From positions 1-6,810 of the forward strand of contig PLAX01000053.1 in assembly GCA_003135255.1 (NCBI GenBank): DNA of 6,810 nt, given 5' to 3'. Origin of the DNA: Candidatus Dormiibacterota bacterium (lineage in GTDB: Bacteria; Chloroflexota; Dormibacteria; Aeolococcales; Aeolococcaceae). The notes beneath the pieces are model-generated. The model was not told the DNA's origin and did not search any database. It worked only from the letters and a program-made list of their open reading frames with translations. Both the position numbers and the translations under genes were made by a program. Shown in pieces: positions 1 through 6,778 of this stretch (the stretch's first letter is position 1; each line of letters begins with the position of its first letter).

Positions 1-125
1 CGCGTCCTGGCACCCCACCCCGCGCATGGGAGCAGGCGCGGTCGCCGCAACCTCGCCACCGCCGGACACGATCGACCCTCCGCGCCAACTCATGCGGTGC
101 CCAATGTACGCCTCAACACCGTCAC

Positions 126-150
126 CGTGATCACCCAGTGGGGTGATACG
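126..150. repeat. Inverted repeat ATCACCC-N4-GGGTGAT
   Basis: A perfect 7-bp inverted repeat (130-136 with 141-147) has a 4-base spacer. Counting one bulged base at 129, pairing extends 3 bp further to 126 and 150. Its mixed base composition makes it less likely than the neighbouring all-G/C repeats to be chance. It could be a dimeric repressor's operator or a transcript hairpin. No promoter is recognisable beside it. Confidence 0.35.
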
Positions 151-335
151 CAGGTCAGCGCCAACCCACTCAACCATCCTCGTCCGCACGGAAACACGGC
201 TCGCCAGCCACGGCCCCAGCATGCGCGGCGCGACGGCGGCCCGGCTTTGGGCGCCGGGGCCAACAGCCAGGGGGCCGGCTTGGACGCGGCGCACAACCCG
301 TCGGCGGTGCAGTGTGGACCGGATACCGACGATTC

Positions 336-354
336 CCGCGGGCAGCCCCCGCGG
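336..354 (-). terminator. Second GC hairpin downstream of the operon
   Basis: A perfect 7-bp all-G/C inverted repeat (336-342 with 348-354) encloses a 5-base loop, about 115 bases past the last stop. No T-run is present in either direction. It could act as a backup transcription-stop structure, or be a chance result of the very high GC content. Confidence 0.2.
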
Positions 355-420
355 AGGTGGCCGGGCGCGAGCAGCCTCGGAGGAGGGGCGGTGATCCCAC
401 GCTGGTGATGAGCCGTCACA

Positions 421-451
421 GGGAGGGCAGCACCTTCCTGCTCCGCCTCCC
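421..451 (-). terminator. Possible hairpin terminator after the operon
   Basis: The hairpin starts 17 bases past the last stop codon. It has a 6-bp outer stem (421-426 with 446-451), a small internal loop and a 4-bp inner stem (429-432 with 439-442) around a 6-base loop. No T-run follows on the transcribed strand. Position is the main support, and many high-GC actinobacterial terminators lack a clear T-run. Confidence 0.3.
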
Positions 452-468
452 CCCGGTCTGACGCGCGC

Positions 469-1431
469 CTACGACAGCCTCACCCGGGGGTCGATGACGG
501 CATAGAGGACGTCGACGACGATGTTGGCGGCCACGATGAAGGCGGCGGCCACCAGCACGATCCCCTGGATCACCGGCAGGTCCTCGCGCGAGATCGCCAG
601 CACCACGTTCTGCCCCAGCCCTGGCAGGCCGAAGACGGTCTCGGTGATGATGGCACCGCCGAGAACGGTGGCCAGGTCGATGCCGAACTGGGTGACGATG
701 GGGGTGATGGCGGCGCGCAGCGCGTGGCGGTACATCACCCGCCGCTCGGACAGCCCCTTGGCCCGCGCGGTGCGGATGTAGTCCTCGCCCAGGGTGTCGA
801 GCAGAGAGCTGCGCGACAATCGGGCGTAGGTGGCGGCCGTGATCAGGGCGAGCGTGATCCAGGGCAGGATCAGGTCGCGGAGCCACTGCAGCGGGTTGAC
901 ATGCAAGGGTGTCCAGGTCCCCGCCCCGGGGAAGATCGAGATGCCGTGGGTGGTGAGGATGTAGAAGAAGATGTAGAGGAGCAGGAGGCCGAGGATGAAG
1001 GTGGGGGTGGAGAGCCCGGTGAGGACGAAGACGGTCGCGCTCCGATCCCAGACGCTGCGCGGGCGGCGGGCCGCAAGGATGCCGATGCTGAGGCCGAGGA
1101 CGAGCCAGATGATGCCGGCGCCCACCGCCAGGGCGATGTCGATGGGCACCCACTGGCCGATCAGGGCGGTCACCGACTCGCGGAGCTTGTAGGACGTGCC
1201 GAGGTTGAGGTGGATCAGCCGGTTCAGGTAGATCAGGTACTGCTGCCAGACGGGATGGTTGAGCCCCAGGGCCACTCGGATGCTCTGCACCTGCTTCACC
1301 GTCGCCGCCTTGCCGGCCAGGGCCCGAGCAGGGTCGTTCTGACCAACGAAGAAGAGCAGGAAGACGAGGGAGACGATCGCCCAGAGGGTGAACACCCCCT
1401 GGATGACCCGGCGGATGATGTAGCGGATCAT
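469..1431 (-). CDS. dppB: ABC transporter permease, DppB/OppB type
   Basis: This is the second membrane subunit, partner of the DppC-type permease. The 320-residue protein begins MIRYIIRRVIQGV, the usual DppB N-terminus, and has six predicted membrane segments (about 11-29, 97-121, 133-158, 186-204, 243-265 and 286-312). The EAA-type coupling loop is at about 218-241 (YIRTARAKGLSERRV at 218-232). VFGLPGLGQ (266-274) and the ending DPRVRL (314-319) are typical of the family. Length is normal and no key region is missing. The ATG overlaps the previous gene's stop as ATGA. Only a weak GAGG-like site lies about 10 bases upstream, so translation is probably coupled. It is the last gene of the operon; the stop is TAG at 471-469. 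Confidence 0.95.
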   Translation of the reverse strand: MIRYIIRRVIQGVFTLWAIVSLVFLLFFVGQNDPARALAGKAATVKQVQSIRVALGLNHPVWQQYLIYLNRLIHLNLGTSYKLRESVTALIGQWVPIDIALAVGAGIIWLVLGLSIGILAARRPRSVWDRSATVFVLTGLSTPTFILGLLLLYIFFYILTTHGISIFPGAGTWTPLHVNPLQWLRDLILPWITLALITAATYARLSRSSLLDTLGEDYIRTARAKGLSERRVMYRHALRAAITPIVTQFGIDLATVLGGAIITETVFGLPGLGQNVVLAISREDLPVIQGIVLVAAAFIVAANIVVDVLYAVIDPRVRLS

Positions 1432-2480
1432 CCCGGCTGCGCCTCACCCAGGAGCCGCTCCTCGGCCTCCTGATCCGCGCCGTCGGCGCCGCCTCTCCCA
1501 CTTTTGCGGCGCATGGCGAAGATCCGCTCGGTGCGGGGGTCGAGGGCATCGCGCACCGAGTCCCCGAGCAGGTTGAACCCGAGCGTCGTGATCAGCAGGG
1601 TGAGCGAGGGGAAGATCCAGAACCACCAGTCCTGGAAGCCGCTCCCCTGGGCGTCGGCGAGCATGTTGCCCCAGGTGGGAGTGGGCGGTCCCACGCCGAC
1701 GCCGAGATAGTCGAGGGTGGCCTCGAAGACGATCGCGGTGGGGACGAGCAGCGTGCCCAGGACGATGACCGGGGCCACCAGGTTGGGGAGGATCTCGACG
1801 AACATGATCCGCAGGTTGCCCGCGCCCAGGGAGCGGGCGGCCTCCACGTACTCCTTCTCCCGGAGGGAGAGGGTCTGGCCGCGCACGATCCTGCCGATAG
1901 CCGCCCAGGAGAAGAAGGCGATGACCCCGATGGTGAGGGAAAGGCTGGGACCGTACACGGAGGCCAGGACGATGGCCAGGAGCACGTAGGGGAAGGAGAG
2001 GACGGTGTCCATCAGCCGGGCCAGGACGGCGTCGATCCAGCCGCCGTAGTAGCCGGCGATCACGCCGATGATGGTCCCAGCCACGCTGGCGATGACCGTG
2101 GACAGCACCCCCACGAGCAGCGAGATCCGGGCGCCGTAGGCGATCCGCACCAGGATGTCGCGGCCGACGTTGTCGGTGCCCAGGATGTACCCACCCTGCC
2201 CCGGCCCCAGGGGCTGGCCGAACGAGTTGGTCCCCGTGAGCAGGTTGGGGTTGAGGGGGTCGTGCCCGGTCGCGGCCGAGATGAGAGGAGCGAAGATCGC
2301 GAGCAGGGCCATCAGGATGATGGCGCCGGCGGCGAGGAAGGCCATCCGGTCGGTGCGCAGCCGGGCCAGGGCTAGCCACAGCGGGCTGCGCCCCTCGATG
2401 GCGCGGGCACTTCCCAGCTCGGCCACCTCCGACGCCTCCTCGAGGGGGGGGAGGCCGGTTTCGAGCGGCGTCAGGCTCAT
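1428..2480 (-). CDS. dppC: ABC transporter permease, DppC/OppC type
   Basis: This is one of the two membrane subunits forming the translocation path. The 350-residue protein has a cytoplasmic N-terminal tail of about 45 residues and six predicted membrane segments (about 47-69, 117-142, 154-176, 180-197, 232-256 and 286-308). The OppC-type motif GTDNVGRDIL (101-110) lies in the first periplasmic region. The cytoplasmic EAA loop, which docks on an ATPase, begins EAARSLGAG (213-221) and runs to about 233. DALDPR (311-316) is the usual end of the family core. A charged tail of about 34 residues follows and has no recognisable motif. The ATG overlaps the upstream TGA as ATGA and has a good ribosome binding site. 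Its own TGA overlaps the next ATG the same way, so the two permeases are probably made in equal amounts. Nothing looks truncated. Confidence 0.95.
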   Translation of the reverse strand: MSLTPLETGLPPLEEASEVAELGSARAIEGRSPLWLALARLRTDRMAFLAAGAIILMALLAIFAPLISAATGHDPLNPNLLTGTNSFGQPLGPGQGGYILGTDNVGRDILVRIAYGARISLLVGVLSTVIASVAGTIIGVIAGYYGGWIDAVLARLMDTVLSFPYVLLAIVLASVYGPSLSLTIGVIAFFSWAAIGRIVRGQTLSLREKEYVEAARSLGAGNLRIMFVEILPNLVAPVIVLGTLLVPTAIVFEATLDYLGVGVGPPTPTWGNMLADAQGSGFQDWWFWIFPSLTLLITTLGFNLLGDSVRDALDPRTERIFAMRRKSGRGGADGADQEAEERLLGEAQPG

Positions 2481-3640
2481 CCGGCGCCCTCCACGGCCTC
2501 GCCGAGCGGGGCCGCCGCGAAGTCGGCCGCCGCCTGGCGCACTTCTGCCTCCGCCCCGCGCATCTGCTCCCCGGGCGCGACCGGGAAGTGGCAGGCGGTG
2601 ACATGTCCGGCGAGGTCGCCGGCCTGGACCGTGAGCGCGGGCGCCTCGACCGAGCAGATCGGCTGCGCCTTGGGGCAGCGGGTGTGGAAGAGGCAGCCCG
2701 ACGGCGGGTTGATCGGCGACGGGACGTCGCCGGCGAGGACGACGCGGTGCGTCGAGCGGGCGCGATCCGGGTCGGCGATCATCGACGCCGAGAGCAGCGC
2801 CACGGTGTAGGGATGGCGCGGCGAGCTGAAGAGATCCCGAACCGCGGCCATCTCGACGATCTTCCCCAGGTACATGACGGCCACCCGGTCGCTCACGTGC
2901 TCGACGACGGCGAGGTCGTGGGCGATGAAGAGGTAGGTGAGGCCGAACTCGCCCTGCAGGTCCTCGAGGAGGTTGATGATCTGGGCCTGGACCGAGACGT
3001 CCAGGGCCGACACCGGCTCGTCGCAGACGATCAGCGACGGCCGGAGGGCCAGCGCGCGGGCAACCCCGATCCGCTGGCGCTGGCCGCCCGAGAATTCCGA
3101 GGGGAAGCGGTTGTAGTGCTCCGGGTTGAGCCCGACCACCTCCATCAGCTCCTGGACCTGCCGCTTGCGCCCGGCGCCGTCGGCCACGTGGTGGATGGCC
3201 AGGGGGTCGCCGATGATGGAGCCCACCCGGCGCCGGGGGTTGAGGGATCCGTAGGGATCCTGGAAGATCATCTGCATCTGGCGCCGGTGACGCCGGAGCT
3301 GCCTACGGGAAAGGGTGCTGATGTCGGTCCCGTCCAGCACCACCCGCCCCGAGGTGAGGGGGTACAGCCGGGTGATGCAGCGGGCGAGCGTCGACTTGCC
3401 GCAGCCGGTCTCGCCGACCAGTCCCAGCGTTTCCCCGCGCGGCACTTCGAGGCTCACCCCCTCGACGGCGTGAACCTGCCCGATCTGCCGCTTGAAGATG
3501 ATCCCGCGGCTGATCGGAAAGCGCTTGACCACGTTCTCGACGCGCAGCAGCGGCTCGGCGGCGGGCCGCGGCGCCGGCGAGGGCTCCGCCTCCACTCCCG
3601 AGGATGCGGCGGAGCGCGGGTCAGGCATGAACCGCGTCAC
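2477..3640 (-). CDS. dppF: ABC transporter ATP-binding protein, DppF/OppF type
   Basis: This is the second ATPase and would pair with the DppD-type subunit in the nucleotide-binding dimer. Numbered from the GTG at 3640 (387 residues), it shows Walker A GETGCGKS (76-83), Q-loop Gln127, the signature FSGGQ (183-187), Walker B LIVCDEP with Glu208, D-loop ALD (212-214) and H-loop His241. HPY (276-278) opens the C-terminal domain, whose Cys316, 322, 329 and 350 match the Fe-S pattern of its partner. The stretch RRRVGSIIGDPL (136-147), after the Q-loop, is typical of the DppF/AppF branch. An in-frame ATG at 3628 (383 residues) is the more likely start: it overlaps the DppD stop by 8 bases and has AAGGG about 11 bases upstream, whereas the GTG has nothing at a usable distance. 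The Ala/Glu-rich tail after 350 has no recognisable motif. Confidence 0.95.
   Translation of the reverse strand: MTRFMPDPRSAASSGVEAEPSPAPRPAAEPLLRVENVVKRFPISRGIIFKRQIGQVHAVEGVSLEVPRGETLGLVGETGCGKSTLARCITRLYPLTSGRVVLDGTDISTLSRRQLRRHRRQMQMIFQDPYGSLNPRRRVGSIIGDPLAIHHVADGAGRKRQVQELMEVVGLNPEHYNRFPSEFSGGQRQRIGVARALALRPSLIVCDEPVSALDVSVQAQIINLLEDLQGEFGLTYLFIAHDLAVVEHVSDRVAVMYLGKIVEMAAVRDLFSSPRHPYTVALLSASMIADPDRARSTHRVVLAGDVPSPINPPSGCLFHTRCPKAQPICSVEAPALTVQAGDLAGHVTACHFPVAPGEQMRGAEAEVRQAAADFAAAPLGEAVEGAG
2487..2492 (-). promoter_or_regulatory. Ribosome binding site of the DppC-type gene
   Basis: GGAGGG lies inside the end of the DppF-type gene, 6 bases before the ATG at 2480. It supports that start and the 4-base ATGA overlap between the two genes. 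Confidence 0.7.
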
Positions 3641-4724
3641 CCTTGAGGGCGGCCGCGACGCCGGGGAGGCCGAGGACGGCCTGGCCCCGCCGGCTCGTCG
3701 CGTAGCGCGTCCGGACCTGGTCCACCGCCGGGCTCAGTCCCACCGCGTGGGCGGGGAGCCAGCACGCCGACACGTGCCCCGCACCCTCGCTCACCGGGAC
3801 CAGCTCGGGCTGCTCACGGACGCAGGCGTCCATGGCGAAGGGGCAGCGGGGATGGAAGGCGCAGCCGCTTGGGATCCGGATCAGGCTGGGCGGGTTGCCC
3901 ACGATGGGCACCAGCCGGCCTCCGGCGCCGGTCGCCCCGGGGATGGACGCGAGCAGCCCGCGGCTGTAGGGGTGGTGGGGCGAGTAGAAGATGGTGCGCG
4001 AATCGGCGCCCTCCACCGCCCGGCCAGCGTACATCACCAGCACGCGGTCGGCCGACGAGGCGACCAGGCCCAAGTCGTGGGTGATGATGATCATGGCCAT
4101 GCCCAGCTCGCGCTGCATGCCGGTGAGCAGCTCCATGAGCTGGGCCTGGACGGTGGCATCCAGAGCGGTGGTGGGCTCGTCCGCGATCAGCAGCTTGGGC
4201 CGGAGCGCCAGGGCCATGGCGATCATCGCTCGCTGCCGCATCCCTCCGGAAAGCTCGTGGGGGAAGGCCTGAACCCGGCGCTCGGGCTGGGGGATGTTCA
4301 CCATCCGGAGCAGATCGATGGCGCGCCGCTTGGCCTCGGCGCGGCTCACGCGGGAGTGGGTCTGGATTGCCTCGCAGATCTGCCAGCCGACGCGGTAGAA
4401 GGGGTGGAGGCTGCTCAGCGGGTCCTGGAAGATCATGGCGATCTCGGCGCCCCGAACCCGCCGGAACTGATCCTGATTCATGGTCAGCACGTCGCGGCCC
4501 CCGAAGGTCGCCGAACCGCTGATGTCGGCACCGGGGTTCAGGCCGAGCAGGCTGAGCGCGGTCACGCTCTTGCCGGACCCGGTCTCACCGACGATCCCCA
4601 GGGTGTGCCCGGCCTCCACCTCGAAGGACAGCCCGCGGACCGCCCTCACCACCCCATCGGAGGTTGGGAAGGAGACGGTGAGGTTCTCGACGGTCAGCAG
4701 GCTCACAAGCGGAGAAAGGTACAT
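3621..4724 (-). CDS. dppD: ABC transporter ATP-binding protein, DppD/OppD type
   Basis: This is one of the two ATPases that power the importer from the cytoplasmic face. Numbered from the ATG at 4724 (367 residues), it has Walker A GETGSGKS (46-53), Q-loop Gln100, the signature LSGGM (158-162), Walker B LLIADEP with catalytic Glu183, D-loop ALD (187-189) and H-loop His216. The C-terminal oligopeptide/dipeptide domain begins near HPY (251-253) and carries Cys288, 294, 301 and 321, the four-cysteine pattern that binds a 4Fe-4S cluster in OppD/DppD-type proteins. All catalytic residues are present. The ATG has no Shine-Dalgarno and sits against a stem-loop. A GTG at 4706 would give an N-terminus M-S-L-L-T-V-E-N-L, very like other DppD proteins, and 361 residues, so I prefer it on family grounds. 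The gene runs into the DppF-type gene. The symbol marks family position, not a proven peptide substrate. Confidence 0.95.
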   Translation of the reverse strand: MYLSPLVSLLTVENLTVSFPTSDGVVRAVRGLSFEVEAGHTLGIVGETGSGKSVTALSLLGLNPGADISGSATFGGRDVLTMNQDQFRRVRGAEIAMIFQDPLSSLHPFYRVGWQICEAIQTHSRVSRAEAKRRAIDLLRMVNIPQPERRVQAFPHELSGGMRQRAMIAMALALRPKLLIADEPTTALDATVQAQLMELLTGMQRELGMAMIIITHDLGLVASSADRVLVMYAGRAVEGADSRTIFYSPHHPYSRGLLASIPGATGAGGRLVPIVGNPPSLIRIPSGCAFHPRCPFAMDACVREQPELVPVSEGAGHVSACWLPAHAVGLSPAVDQVRTRYATSRRGQAVLGLPGVAAALKGDAVHA

Positions 4725-4725
4725 C

Positions 4726-4766
4726 GGTGAGTGCCCGCCGGGTTCTCCCCGGCGGGCACCGTCACC
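4726..4766 (-). promoter_or_regulatory. Intercistronic stem-loop between binding protein and ATPase genes
   Basis: A perfect 12-bp GC-rich stem pairs 4731-4742 with 4748-4759 around a 5-base loop. It is extended by a further 5 bp (4726-4730 with 4762-4766) after a 2-base bulge at 4760-4761. The structure begins 16 bases after the binding-protein stop and ends one base before the ATG at 4724. No T-run follows in the direction of transcription, so it does not look like a classical intrinsic terminator. Stem-loops in this position of importer operons are known to protect the upstream message from 3' decay or to cause partial termination, giving more receptor than transporter. That role is inferred here. 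The stem could also hinder initiation at the adjacent ATG. Confidence 0.8.
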
Positions 4767-4782
4767 GCTTGGTCCTATCGGC

Positions 4783-6774
4783 TCAGCTCAGCCAGATCTG
4801 GTCGATTTCGTACTGCGCCGTGAAGGGGCAGAAGATCGCGTTGTGAACCGAGGCCGCGCGCATGACGTTGGTCAGCTGGGTCTGGAAGGGGATGAACGGC
4901 GCCTGCGCCATCACCGCCTTGTTGGCCTGCTGCCAGTAGCTGGTGGCCTGGGACAGGGTGGTAGCCGTCTCAGCCTGAGTGGTCAGGCTGTCGACGGCCG
5001 AGTTGTCGAAGAAGCCCCAGTCGGCGCCGCCTCCGGGTTTGAACAGGTCGGGGAGGATCGAACGGGCGTTGGCAGGGCCGAACCAGTCGGGCACCCAGCC
5101 CGGCTCGCTGATGTCCCATTGCGCTTTGGCGGCCTGGGTGGCTGAGGCGTCAAGGATGCCCGATGAGGTGTAGTAGCCCTTCGAGATCGGAATCCCGGTC
5201 ACGGTGACACCGCAGGCCTTGAAGTCCTTCTGGACCTCTTCGAAGACGGCCGGGTGGTTGCCACTGGTGCGGTAGGCGTCGCTCAGGGAGAAGCCGTTCG
5301 GGTACCCGGCCGCCTTGAGCTTCGACTTGCAGGTGGCGGCGTTGCCCTCGTCGTTGGCGGTGGGGTAGGGATCGTAGCCGGCGATGTAGCCCTCGGAGCC
5401 CGGGCTGAACACCTGGTCCAGCGGCTCGTTGGTGGCGGCGCCGCCGTAGATCTTGTTCATCGCCACCTTGTCGATGGCGTACTCGAGAGCCTGCCGGACC
5501 TTGACGTTCTCGAGCGGGCCGGACTTCTGGACGTTGAAGACCAGATAGGGATTGGTGGTGCCCGGCGACGGGAAGGAGCCGAACTCCGAGTTGCTGTGGT
5601 TGGCGAGCGTGGGCAGGGACGAGGAGGGCACCGTGGTGTCCCACTCCAGGTCCAGGGTCCCGGCCTCGATCTCCTCCTGGACCTCGTCGGCGGAGGCGGC
5701 CGAGCTCAGGCTCTCGTCGATGCTGATCTCAGCGACGTAACGGTGCCGGGTCGGGTCATTGCTCCAGCTGGTGGCGGTGGTGTTGGTCCCGGAGGTGGCG
5801 CCCCAGTAGGGGTTCGGAACCAGCACGAGCTTGGTGCCCGACGCGTAACTCTGGACCTCGTAGGGGCCGTCGGACCAGATCGGGTTGCCGGCGGTGAGCG
5901 GCACGTAGTCGACCGAGGAGGGCGGTGCCGCGGCGGCGAAGAACATCGCCATGATGTTCAGGAAGTCGGAGGCTGGGGTGGCAAGGGTGACGACCAGGGT
6001 GGAGCTGTCCGGCGTCGAGAGCCCGGAGATCGGGTTGGCGCTCATGAAGGCGGCCAGCTGAGCGGCGGTGTCGGTGGCGGACTGGGACTCGAAGCTGTTG
6101 CAGAAGTCCGAGTAACCCTTGATGGTCGCGGTGTAGTAGCTCGGGTTGCCATAACCCGCGATCGCCGGGCTGCACTCTTCCTGCAGACCGCGCACGAAGT
6201 CCTGGGAGGTCACCGTGGTCCCGTTGTCAGAGGTGACCGGCGACCCGGTGGTCGGGTCGGTGACCGCCCACCTCATCCCGGACCGGATCTTGAACGTGTA
6301 GGTCAGCCCGTCGGAGCTGACGGTGTAGGAGCTGGCGGCGTCGGCCACGACCGAGGTCGCGGTGCTGAAGTTTGCGGACGGAGGATAGCCGACCACGGTG
6401 CGGTCCATCGCCAGCAGCACGGTGTAGCCGATGGTGTCGTACTCGGCCTGGGGGATGAGCATGCCGGCGACGTCAGTGTCGCCAGCCATGGTCAGGGTCC
6501 CGGTGGGCGTGGAGGGTGGCGTCCCGGTGGCGTTCTGGTTGGCCGCCAGCCACGACACCGTCGACGTGTTGAAGTTGGTCGGATTGAACGCCGCGGACGA
6601 CCCGCCCGACGAGCTGCTGGACGAGCTGCTGGACGAGCTGCTGGACGAGCTGCTGCTGCCGCAGGCGGCGGCGCCGATCGCGGCCAGCCCCACGAGGAGC
6701 CAGAGCCGGCCAGGCAGTCTGCCGACCCACGCTCGCCGAACTTTGCCGCCTCGCTTAGACGGTTCCACGGACAT
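4783..6774 (-). CDS. ABC transporter solute-binding lipoprotein (SBP_bac_5, peptide/nickel family)
   Basis: This 663-residue protein is the extracytoplasmic solute receptor of the importer encoded downstream. A basic N-terminus (about residues 7-23) and a hydrophobic segment (about 24-37) lead to a lipobox, A-A-A-C, with the lipidated Cys at 38. Residues 40-56 are 17 consecutive serines, a flexible linker. The SBP_bac_5 fold then follows: SDGLTYTFKIRSGMRW (154-169), DGPYEV (302-307), NPYW (321-324), the family hallmark VRQALEYAIDK (426-436), and GWVPDW (559-564). It is longer than the roughly 500-560 residues usual for the family, partly because of the linker and Thr/Ser-rich inserts. Besides Cys38 there are cysteines at 201, 225, 482, 521 and 649. 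The start is fixed by a strong ribosome binding site 5 bases upstream. It is first in the operon, and a stem-loop follows its TGA stop. The family binds peptides, nickel chelates, sugars or other small solutes; I cannot tell which here. Confidence 0.95.
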   Translation of the reverse strand: MSVEPSKRGGKVRRAWVGRLPGRLWLLVGLAAIGAAACGSSSSSSSSSSSSSSSSSGGSSAAFNPTNFNTSTVSWLAANQNATGTPPSTPTGTLTMAGDTDVAGMLIPQAEYDTIGYTVLLAMDRTVVGYPPSANFSTATSVVADAASSYTVSSDGLTYTFKIRSGMRWAVTDPTTGSPVTSDNGTTVTSQDFVRGLQEECSPAIAGYGNPSYYTATIKGYSDFCNSFESQSATDTAAQLAAFMSANPISGLSTPDSSTLVVTLATPASDFLNIMAMFFAAAAPPSSVDYVPLTAGNPIWSDGPYEVQSYASGTKLVLVPNPYWGATSGTNTTATSWSNDPTRHRYVAEISIDESLSSAASADEVQEEIEAGTLDLEWDTTVPSSSLPTLANHSNSEFGSFPSPGTTNPYLVFNVQKSGPLENVKVRQALEYAIDKVAMNKIYGGAATNEPLDQVFSPGSEGYIAGYDPYPTANDEGNAATCKSKLKAAGYPNGFSLSDAYRTSGNHPAVFEEVQKDFKACGVTVTGIPISKGYYTSSGILDASATQAAKAQWDISEPGWVPDWFGPANARSILPDLFKPGGGADWGFFDNSAVDSLTTQAETATTLSQATSYWQQANKAVMAQAPFIPFQTQLTNVMRAASVHNAIFCPFTAQYEIDQIWLS
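6608..6655 (-). repeat. 12-bp in-frame tandem repeat, four perfect copies
   Basis: The plus-strand unit GACGAGCTGCTG occurs four times without a mismatch. On the coding strand the repeat reads as serine codons (AGC, AGC, TCG, TCC in rotation) and supplies 16 of the 17 residues in the Ser tract just after the lipidated Cys. Because the unit is a multiple of three, copy-number change would lengthen or shorten the linker without shifting the frame. Confidence 0.9.
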
Positions 6775-6778
6775 GACA

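Larger units (their letters stand above)
1..468. other. Unassigned stretch downstream of the operon
   Basis: I recognise no gene, tRNA or insertion sequence here. From 178 to 420 the DNA is very G/C-rich, open in several frames, and its translations are Pro/Arg/Gly-rich and unlike a folded protein. Nearer the left edge, at 1-177, two frames compete. One is a minus-strand frame with ATG at 177 (M-V-E-W-V-G-A-D-L-R-I-T-P-L) that runs off the edge. The other is a plus-strand frame 1, open from base 1 to a TGA at 406-408. Neither is recognisable, so I call neither a gene. The three inverted repeats in this stretch are listed separately. Confidence 0.6.

Noticed and set aside
7..18. Twin-arginine export signal in the binding protein (Arg13-Arg14)
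   Set aside because: Positions are residues of the binding protein. The residues after the arginine pair do not fit the R-R-x-F-L-K type motif, and a lipobox is present, so ordinary lipoprotein export is the simpler reading.
97..408. Plus-strand frame starting at GTG 97 as a complete small gene
   Set aside because: No ribosome site before the GTG, the same frame is open to the window edge so the start is arbitrary, and the second half is low complexity. Kept only as an open question for 1-177.
724..1473. Plus-strand open frame of 249 codons antisense to the DppB-type gene
   Set aside because: Highly acidic, Gly-rich translation is the usual mirror of a hydrophobic membrane protein gene in high-GC DNA.
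1444..2604. Minus-strand open frame of 386 codons in another frame of the DppC-type gene
   Set aside because: Arg/Pro/His-rich translation, a frame shadow of the clear permease.
2588..3646. Plus-strand open frame of 352 codons antisense to the DppF-type gene
   Set aside because: Arg/Asp/Gly-rich translation with no motif; shadow of the ATPase gene.
3492..4730. Plus-strand open frame of 412 codons antisense to the DppD-type gene
   Set aside because: Low-complexity Gly/Asp/His-rich translation, and the opposite strand carries a complete ABC ATPase with all motifs.
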